DNA of 64,000 nt from Hyaloperonospora brassicae. Lineage: Eukaryota; Oomycota; Peronosporomycetes; Peronosporales; Peronosporaceae. Position 1 is the stretch's first letter. Every line of letters begins with the position of its first letter. The translations under genes and the position numbers were made by a program. The stretch lies in the NCBI GenBank assembly GCA_947650285.1, contig CANTFL010000024.1, forward strand, positions 1 through 64,000, given 5' to 3'. Below are positions 57,927-64,000 of this stretch, in pieces. A model generated the notes under the pieces. That model was given only the letters and a program-made list of their open reading frames with translations. It was not told the DNA's origin and ran no database searches.

Positions 57927-58938
57927 GTGCCATACCAAGTTTCTGGTTGAGGCTGGGGTTTCGACCCGTAGGAGTCGGTCGTTGCTTACGCAAAGGACAA
58001 GTGGGACGTAGATGTTTAGTGCTTCCGCACATGTAACAGCGTCTCACCTCCTGTCGTTGCTCGGCAACATGAAGCTCAGCTTCACCTTCATCTTCAGCGT
58101 TGCTGAGATCCATCGGTTCGGGCTTACAGTAAGCTGAGCTACTTGCTGAGGTTGCCCTCGCATAGCTTGGGTTGTACCCATTCCAACCAAGTCTGGCTGA
58201 CTTAAAGTTATGCTCAGCATTCTGAGCGATGCTCACAGCCTCCTCAAAAGTCGAGGGATGGACTCGAAAGACCTCGGTCCTGGCAATGCCAGTGCGAAGA
58301 CCTTCCATGAAGACTGTCACGTAGACGGTCTCAGGGAGAGGGTCGGACTGCATGGCAGCCATCAGAGTTCTCAACTCCTGGACATAGTCCGTTAACTCGT
58401 TCTTACCCTGACGGGTAGACAAGAAGCGTGAGCGCACGCGATATGCCTGGTTAGGCGGCGAGAAAACTCGAAAAAGGTCCAACTTAAGCGAATCCCACGT
58501 GGGAAACGCCAAGTTGACCGACGTGCCACACGTCAAAGCCCACTCTCTCGCTCTACCATCGAGCTTAGAGATAGCCAACGAGACCCGCTGGTTCTCAAGT
58601 GAGATGAGACCAGAGTCCATGGCCATCTCAATCTCACGGATCCAGAGGGTAAGGTTTTCCCCCTCCTTCCCGGAGTAACATTTAACGTCCACCCGAAGGG
58701 GACGAGGCTTAGCCTCTTCTGGTGGCATAGCCACATAGCGTGTCGGCATAGCCGACGCTACTTGGTTTTGAACCTGGCCCAACAGGGCCGTTTCATACTG
58801 CATGAAGGTCTCTACTCGTGCGTTGAGCACATCGGGACCTTGTGCAGCGAGAAACTCCACGTACTCAGGGCCTACGGCCGCGGTCAGCTTATCAAGCGCG
58901 ACCTTTTGGGCCTCAGAGAGGGGTGTGGATTGCTCCAT
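57904..58938 (-). CDS. Gag of copy B
   Basis: The protein has 344 residues from ATG 58938. It is intact and nearly identical to the copy A Gag (one Leu to Phe change in the segment before [14 protein letters not shown]). The zinc knuckle [14 protein letters not shown] is retained. It lies 58 bp after LTR 3. Confidence 0.93.
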   Translation of the reverse strand: MEQSTPLSEAQKVALDKLTAAVGPEYVEFLAAQGPDVLNARVETFMQYETALLGQVQNQVASAMPTRYVAMPPEEAKPRPLRVDVKCYSGKEGENLTLWIREIEMAMDSGLISLENQRVSLAISKLDGRAREWALTCGTSVNLAFPTWDSLKLDLFRVFSPPNQAYRVRSRFLSTRQGKNELTDYVQELRTLMAAMQSDPLPETVYVTVFMEGLRTGIARTEVFRVHPSTFEEAVSIAQNAEHNFKSARLGWNGYNPSYARATSASSSAYCKPEPMDLSNAEDEGEAELHVAEQRQEVRRCYMCGSTKHLRPTCPLRKQRPTPTGRNPSLNQKLGMARGNVDTQ

Positions 58939-58976
58939 CCTCACAGAGGATCAGTCGTAACGACTCAGGCGTAGAT

Positions 58977-58994
58977 TGACTACAAGTGCTACCA
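58977..58994 (-). other. Primer-binding site, copy B
   Basis: The sense strand reads TGGTAGCACTTGTAG next to the 5' LTR (LTR 3), as in copy A. Confidence 0.7.
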
Positions 58995-58996
58995 AG

Positions 58997-59473
58997 TGTA
59001 GCGGAGCTACACAGCTCCTTAAGTCAGAGGAAGACTTAACGCTCTTACGAGCAACTTTGGTTCTACGAACCCGACTCAGAGAGTCAACAAGCTCAGAGAG
59101 CTTACGGTCCCCGTTCCTAAGGGACCAAACGATTCAAAAGAATCACAGCACAGAGTGCTCAGGAGTAGCTACCTTCACAGGTATTGCTAGCTCCTATCGA
59201 TCAAAGACGCCTCGTAAGGCACGTGTCTCTTACTGATCAAAAGGGGAACTGAATTTTTATTTCTTTGATTAACCTAAAAGAACACCTTAGAACAACGTAT
59301 TTAACCTGCCCTAAATAACCTCTTAAAAGATCTCGCAATCAATTGATGACAGACATCAGTCTTCAACAATTGATACACTCACTGTGTTCTAAAATTACTT
59401 TATAGGGTAACCCCCCTCTCTTGTGTGCACCACACCTATCGTCGACTACCAGCCGACGTGTCACCCCGTTACA
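58997..59473 (-). repeat. LTR 3 (5' LTR of copy B)
   Basis: This 477-bp LTR is the outer right boundary of the array. One substitution (TGTCACCCC for TGTAACCCC) lies in the terminal dyad. Confidence 0.95.
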
Positions 59474-60590
59474 GTAGTGATGCTTGTCCTTTCTTGGTGG
59501 ATGCATCGGGTGCTCGACGTTAATTTTGTTGGCCGTATTGTCGGTCCTGAAGATCTCACGCGTCATGCGCCGAGGAATGACTCGGCGCCATTGAATAGTC
59601 CAATAGAGACGTATAACAGGATCTGATGGTTGAAATTTACACCAGCGGACGATTCGTCATTGCCTCGAACTATGTAGGCAAGCGAAGTTCCTCATTATGT
59701 CGAGGAATATTAAATCATTAAGATGTCGAAAATTGTATCCGACTCTGCCGCCTCCACCCACGACCACGCTAGTCGTGACGCTCAAAAGGTGCTGATCGAC
59801 GACTATTTACCGAGCGACTCCAAGGTCTATTGTGGGGCTAGAAAGAATTCGGAAATTATTGCAATCGGTTGCGCCTGCGTGAATTACCTCGATAGGCAAT
59901 TATAGGCACTTTGACTTATTTGCGCGGTGTATATAAGGAAGCAGGATTTTTATCTACATACACACTCATACGAATCGTATGGGGAAAGACGCCTTGGGCT
60001 CGGATCCCGGTACGCTTTTTGGCGCATACATATTGTTAGTTGGCGCTAAAGATTTTGACCGGTGGTGGCACGGTCCTGCCTACTGCCTGCCTGTTCTAAG
60101 GCTATTTTGGCCGGGAACGTTAGACGACGAAGAACTGTTTTCTCACCGCTGTTCCGAACAGCAAATTACATGACGCACTACAAGGGCTAGCACCCGATCG
60201 TCTGGGTCTAAAATCAGGCGCTGGCCGACGAAGAAAAGCGCGTCGAATTCTCCGAGCACCTAAAGAGTTGCAACACGCATTGCCACCACCTGACATACGC
60301 TGGTACTTGGGTGTATGAGGTGTCCGCTCCGACCGGTAAATATCTATTCGGCAAGCTCTGCTTCCATCCGAACAACAATGAAGCTGGTAGCGACGCCATT
60401 GTAAATGAGTTTCTCCTCGTCCACCGACGCATGCCCGCTCAGGAGTAGCAATATGTGTTGATGTGTGCACTGTCAATGCACGGTCAACAAAGCCAACTGT
60501 GATTTGCTACGCACAAGTGACAAGACAGCGATGATACGACAGGGTGTAAACGGTTCACGTGCAGTCTGATGATTCTAGAAATACCTTAAG
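59474..60590. other. Segment between the gypsy array and the Copia element
   Basis: Small plus-strand frames begin with ATG at 59723 (60 aa, MSKIVSDSAAS) and 59979 (64 aa). A TATATAA lies at about 59930. Another open fragment at 60221-60448 is listed separately. They could be pieces of one broken gene. None is recognised. Confidence 0.4.
60221..60448 (+). pseudogene. Unrecognised 75-codon open fragment
   Basis: This plus-strand frame lies between an in-frame TAA and the stop at 60446-60448. It lacks an early ATG and encodes a well-balanced peptide (contains SCNTHCHHLTYAGTWVYE and VNEFLLVHRRMPAQE). It looks like the 3' exon or a truncated end of a real protein rather than a random frame, but no family is recognised. 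Confidence 0.35.
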
Positions 60591-60709
60591 TGTATGTTCT
60601 AGAATCCATCAAGATCAGGGAAAGCTACAAGGTAGAAGAAGATAACACGACGAGTAAGTTCATAGGAAAACTAATTCAATACACTTTCCAATTTTCCTTC
60701 GACATAACA
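60591..60709 (+). repeat. Putative short 5' LTR of the Copia element
   Basis: The segment starts TGTATG and ends ATAACA, immediately before a primer-binding-like sequence and 46 bp before the gag-pol ATG. At 119 bp it is unusually short. The matching 3' LTR lies outside the window, so the boundary rests on TG...CA ends and position only. Confidence 0.5.
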
Positions 60710-60727
60710 GGTTTTGAGCCCAAGAGC
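60710..60727 (+). other. Putative primer-binding site of the Copia element
   Basis: GGTTTTGAGCCC follows the LTR end directly. Copia and Ty5 use an internal (anticodon-stem) segment of initiator tRNA-Met as half-molecule primer. The complement here, GGGCTCAAAACC, matches a GGGCTCATAACC-type anticodon region except for one base in the anticodon. Confidence 0.45.
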
Positions 60728-60755
60728 TTAAGGACCTCTGCCAGAAGCCAGTACG

Positions 60756-63700
60756 ATGAAGAAACCCGATGACCTGCTTGGAACAGACAACTACTTCCAT
60801 TGGGAATTCAATATGAAGATGACACTTGCGAGGAAGGGCCTGCTAGAGCACATCTTGGAAGTGAAGTCGGAGCAGGAGATGACGGAGGATTGGAATGTCA
60901 AGGACATGAAGGCGTTTGCTATTATTGCTCAAGGGATCGAAGTAAAGCATCAGACGAAGATCCGACATGCTCGCACTGCGAAGGAAGCATGGGAAACACT
61001 ACGCGACTACTACAACAAGACAAACCTTCAGAATCGAGTGGCACTGACACTTCGATTGCACGAATTTCGTACGGATGAGGGAGGCGACATGGTGAGCCAC
61101 CTCGACCGTTTCGATGAACTTGTTTTGAGTATGGAGGCGGTGGGCGATACCATGGACGACGCACGCCAGATGACAGTTCTGCTGAGTAGCTTACCGGCAG
61201 AGTACGAGATGATTGTGTCCATCATTGAGAATTCCATGGGTGTGACGATGGTGGATGTGAAAGAAAAGCTGTTGAAGGAACACAAGAAGAAGCAGCAGCA
61301 AGAGGTCTCCGAAGGAGCTTTCCGCGTTGGTCGTGGAGGCCATAAACAGGATCGTGGTCGTGGAATACGCAAACAACGTGGTGCAGAAGAGAGCTGGAAG
61401 AAGAAACAGCCGTTTCGTGGGAAGTGTCACCGCTGTAACAAGATCGGACACAAGCAGTTTGAGTGCCGATCTGCCACCAAGAATGATGGAAATGAAATGG
61501 CATTCACGGCCACAAACGGATTAAAAAAAGGATGGTTGTTGGACAGCGGCGCCTCGTCACATATGACCCCAGCCGAAGAAGATTTCTTTGAGTACGAGAA
61601 ATTGAGAGAAGCCATTCAAGTTCGCGTTGCCGATGGTGCGGTCATGAATGCAATTGGACGAGGAAGCATTCGATTTCGCTGTACGAATGGTACAGCAGTG
61701 ACTTTGAATGAAGTATTGCACATTCCAACGCTGGACAGACGACTACTAGCGGTGCCCAAGATCGTCCAGCGTGGGTACAACGTTCGATTCGGTGAAAAAT
61801 ACTGCGGTATCTACAAGGATAATGTGTTGATGATTTCTGCGAAACGCATGAGAAGCGTGTACACTCTTGATGTGGAGTATGAGCACGCGATGTTGGTAGA
61901 ACATGAAGACGCTGGTAACAAGTGGGAGCTGTGGCATGCACGAATGGGTCACATTAGCCACAACAAGTTTAAAAAGACAAAGGAGGCTACGGAAGGACTA
62001 CCGAATGTAGTACCTGACACGAACAAGAATTTGTGTGGAGGGTGTCTACAAGGGAAACTGTGTGTCGCGAGTTTTCCACAAGAGTCGAAGACAAAGACAA
62101 CGCAGCCACTGCAGCTTATTAACTCTGACGTCATGGGCCCTATGAAGAACCCAACTCCTGGTGGGTCACGATACGTATTGTCTCTCGTGGACGATTTTTC
62201 AAGATTAGTGACTGTATATTTTCTGAAGTCCAAGAGTGAAGTACTGTCGAAGTTCATTGAATTTCGGACCGAGATGGAGCAGCAGTGTGGATTTCGTATT
62301 AAGGCCATACGTACTGACAATGACGGTGAATACAAAAACAAGAGGTTTGCTTTGTACTGCAAGAAACACGGCATCATCCATCAGAAGACAGTACCCTACA
62401 GTCCTCAACAAAACGGTGTTGCTGAACGGATGAACCGTACGATTGTTGAGACGGCCAGAAGCATGATGCATTACAAGCGGGTGGCAAAGAAGTGGTGGGC
62501 CGAAGCTGTGAATACGGCGGTGTATTTACTTAACAGAACCACGAACTGCAATCACAAGGAGAAGACTCCTTTTGAACTGTGCTTTAAGACGAAGCCCGAA
62601 ATTTCTCACCTACGTGTATTTGGTTCACTTGGATACGCACATATCGATGACTCAAAGCGCACGAAATTCGACGCGAAAGGGTTTCGCTGCATGCTGTTAG
62701 GATATGCAAGACACACCAAGGGTTACAGGGTGCTTGATCTGGAGACTGGTACGATCAAGATCAGTCGTTCGATCGCGTTAGATGAACGTGAAGTTAGTAA
62801 CATTTACGAAGACAATCCGGTTGTACCACACCCGAAGATGATAATAATACGACAAGATGACGATGATGGAGATCAACCAAGTAACTTGCAACAGGATGGT
62901 GATGAAGATGTTGAAATGGAAGAGCACGAAATTGTCGAAGATGTGGAGATGGAAGTACCGAGTTCTGACAATGACATCAGTAACACACCTTCGAGTGAGA
63001 CAAGCAATCATTATCTTGCAAGAAATATGAACAACGAACAACATCAACACACTTCCCAAGTAATTCAACAAAGACCTCGTCACCAAGAACTCGAATTACA
63101 CAATCCGCACGACTCTGGAGCGATGGTGTTCCGTCCACAACTTAAGCGTCGTTCCGGTCGCGAGCATCAGTTTCGTATTCTTACCGACGATGCCAGTGGG
63201 AGAAGTGAATCCGGACCACGAGGAGGTGTTGATGAAATGCTACCAATTGAGCAACCTGTTCAGCTCTTGTTGGAAGACAATAACACTAGTACCACAACAG
63301 AAAACAGCATTGTGCCATACAATGAAAACCATGAAGCCAGTGGGAGTGAAGATGACGAACCTCCTTCCAAGCGATCGCGAATAAACAGCGATGTGGCATT
63401 GATAGCAGAAGTTGCCATGATAGCTCGTGATTTACCTGGCTCTTATGCGGAGGCAGTGAATGGACCTGACAGATACCAATGGATTAAAGCTATTGAGAAT
63501 GAATTTGCGGCTCATGAGCGTAACAAGACGTGGACACCAATTGTACGAAAGCCTGGAATGAAACCAATTGGATCGAAGTGGGTATGGGCTAAAAAGAGTG
63601 ATGGTCGATACAAAGCACGACTTGTGGCGCTCGGATTCCTGCAACAATATGGTATCAACTTTTTCGAGACGTACGCGGCTGTCGCCAGTATGAACTCCAT

Positions 63701-64000
63701 CAGGATGCTATTGTCGATTTGCTGCGCAGCAGGATATGTGATCGACCAGCTTGATGTTGATACGGCCTACCTGAATGCCGACCTACAAGAAGAAGTATAC
63801 TTGTTACCACCCAAAGGGATGAAAATTGGCAGCGAGTTTGTACTTAAATTGAATCGCGCGCTTTACGGACTTAAGCAGGCTGCAAATGCCTGGAATAAGA
63901 CGATTCACAATGCATTACTGGAGATGGGATTTGTCGCGTGCGGTGCTAATCGATGCATATACAAGATAAAGGATGGTGAAGGCTGGGCGTACGTGTGCTT
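60756..64000 (+). CDS. Ty1/Copia Gag-Pol polyprotein, cut by the window end
   Basis: The frame from ATG 60756 is open for 1081 codons to the window edge. The Gag part starts MKKPDDLLGTDNYFHWEF and contains a UBN2/Retrotran_gag-like region. The zinc knuckle CHRCNKIGHKQFEC begins at residue 224. The protease loop LLDSGASSHMT has Asp at 263. Integrase has HHCC from His 394 (WHARMGH...CGGC) and the core D458, D521 and E557 (DDX35E spacing), with PYSPQQNGVAERMNRT. An acidic linker follows. RT starts with WVWAKKSDG, YKARLVALGF, QLDVDTAYLNADL, ALYGLKQA. Order protease-integrase-RT identifies Copia. No break is seen, so it looks young and possibly active. Confidence 0.95.
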   Translation, partial: MKKPDDLLGTDNYFHWEFNMKMTLARKGLLEHILEVKSEQEMTEDWNVKDMKAFAIIAQGIEVKHQTKIRHARTAKEAWETLRDYYNKTNLQNRVALTLRLHEFRTDEGGDMVSHLDRFDELVLSMEAVGDTMDDARQMTVLLSSLPAEYEMIVSIIENSMGVTMVDVKEKLLKEHKKKQQQEVSEGAFRVGRGGHKQDRGRGIRKQRGAEESWKKKQPFRGKCHRCNKIGHKQFECRSATKNDGNEMAFTATNGLKKGWLLDSGASSHMTPAEEDFFEYEKLREAIQVRVADGAVMNAIGRGSIRFRCTNGTAVTLNEVLHIPTLDRRLLAVPKIVQRGYNVRFGEKYCGIYKDNVLMISAKRMRSVYTLDVEYEHAMLVEHEDAGNKWELWHARMGHISHNKFKKTKEATEGLPNVVPDTNKNLCGGCLQGKLCVASFPQESKTKTTQPLQLINSDVMGPMKNPTPGGSRYVLSLVDDFSRLVTVYFLKSKSEVLSKFIEFRTEMEQQCGFRIKAIRTDNDGEYKNKRFALYCKKHGIIHQKTVPYSPQQNGVAERMNRTIVETARSMMHYKRVAKKWWAEAVNTAVYLLNRTTNCNHKEKTPFELCFKTKPEISHLRVFGSLGYAHIDDSKRTKFDAKGFRCMLLGYARHTKGYRVLDLETGTIKISRSIALDEREVSNIYEDNPVVPHPKMIIIRQDDDDGDQPSNLQQDGDEDVEMEEHEIVEDVEMEVPSSDNDISNTPSSETSNHYLARNMNNEQHQHTSQVIQQRPRHQELELHNPHDSGAMVFRPQLKRRSGREHQFRILTDDASGRSESGPRGGVDEMLPIEQPVQLLLEDNNTSTTTENSIVPYNENHEASGSEDDEPPSKRSRINSDVALIAEVAMIARDLPGSYAEAVNGPDRYQWIKAIENEFAAHERNKTWTPIVRKPGMKPIGSKWVWAKKSDGRYKARLVALGFLQQYGINFFETYAAVASMNSIRMLLSICCAAGYVIDQLDVDTAYLNADLQEEVYLLPPKGMKIGSEFVLKLNRALYGLKQAANAWNKTIHNALLEMGFVACGANRCIYKIKDGEGWAYVC

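Larger units (their letters stand above)
44765..59473 (-). mobile_element. Tandem Ty3/gypsy array: LTR-internal-LTR-internal-LTR
   Basis: Three LTRs (44765-45240, 51881-52357, 58997-59473) enclose two internal regions offset by 7115-7117 bp. Orientation is minus for gag-pol. The LTRs differ by one indel or one substitution, so the array is very young. The flanks GAAGT (44760-44764) and GTAGT (59474-59478) match at 4 of 5 bases. The structure is the product expected from unequal LTR recombination or insertion of a two-unit molecule. Confidence 0.96.

Overview
The window looks like repeat-rich nuclear DNA of an oomycete, most likely a Peronosporales plant pathogen. The reasons are a secreted NLP (NPP1/necrosis-inducing-like) gene with an oomycete-style initiator just upstream of its ATG, chromodomain Ty3/gypsy elements, a Copia element, and long stretches of decayed AT-rich DNA. 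There is no sign of operons, bacterial genes, CRISPR, rRNA or convincing tRNA. Apart from the NLP gene, nearly everything recognisable is a mobile element.

Layout. (1) 1-28036 is a giant inverted duplication. The left arm is 1-9792 (cut by the window edge), the unique spacer is 9793-10629 and the right arm is 10630-28036. Each arm carries one copy of the same NLP gene (2990-3844 plus, 24194-25048 minus) with identical protein. The left arm holds a 394-bp solo LTR (6894-7287). At the mirrored site the right arm holds a complete 8.0-kb Ty3/gypsy element (13136-21143, coding on the minus strand). (2) 28037-37400 is AT-rich and gene-poor with no confident gene. (3) 37.4-43.0 kb holds an old, heavily mutated plus-strand gypsy element (gag, RT, RNase H and integrase traces), interrupted by a decayed LTR of the same family as the palindrome element. 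(4) 43290-44206 is a non-autonomous MULE-like TIR element with 9-bp target duplications. (5) 44765-59473 is a tandem pair of nearly identical young gypsy elements sharing a central LTR (LTR-internal-LTR-internal-LTR). (6) 60591 to the window end is a Copia element with an intact reading frame, cut at 64000.

How the parts work. Both gypsy families encode Gag, then Pol (protease, RT, RNase H, integrase, chromodomain) in the -1 frame. In the tandem pair the gag/pol junction is a textbook -1 frameshift site: a G_GGA_AAC heptamer, a 7-nt spacer and a 10-bp hairpin containing the gag stop. Both families also carry a long antisense ORF that starts just inside the 3' LTR and overlaps the chromodomain end of pol on the opposite strand. 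It encodes a protein with an acidic/Ser-rich N-terminus and a C-terminal coiled coil. Both use the same primer-binding sequence.

Most unusual observation: the whole 8-kb element at 13136-21143, coding and non-coding, is packed with short near-perfect hairpins (7-12 bp stems, mostly loops of 2-20 nt). In several stretches nearly all the DNA belongs to a hairpin. The coding parts of the tandem elements do not show this.
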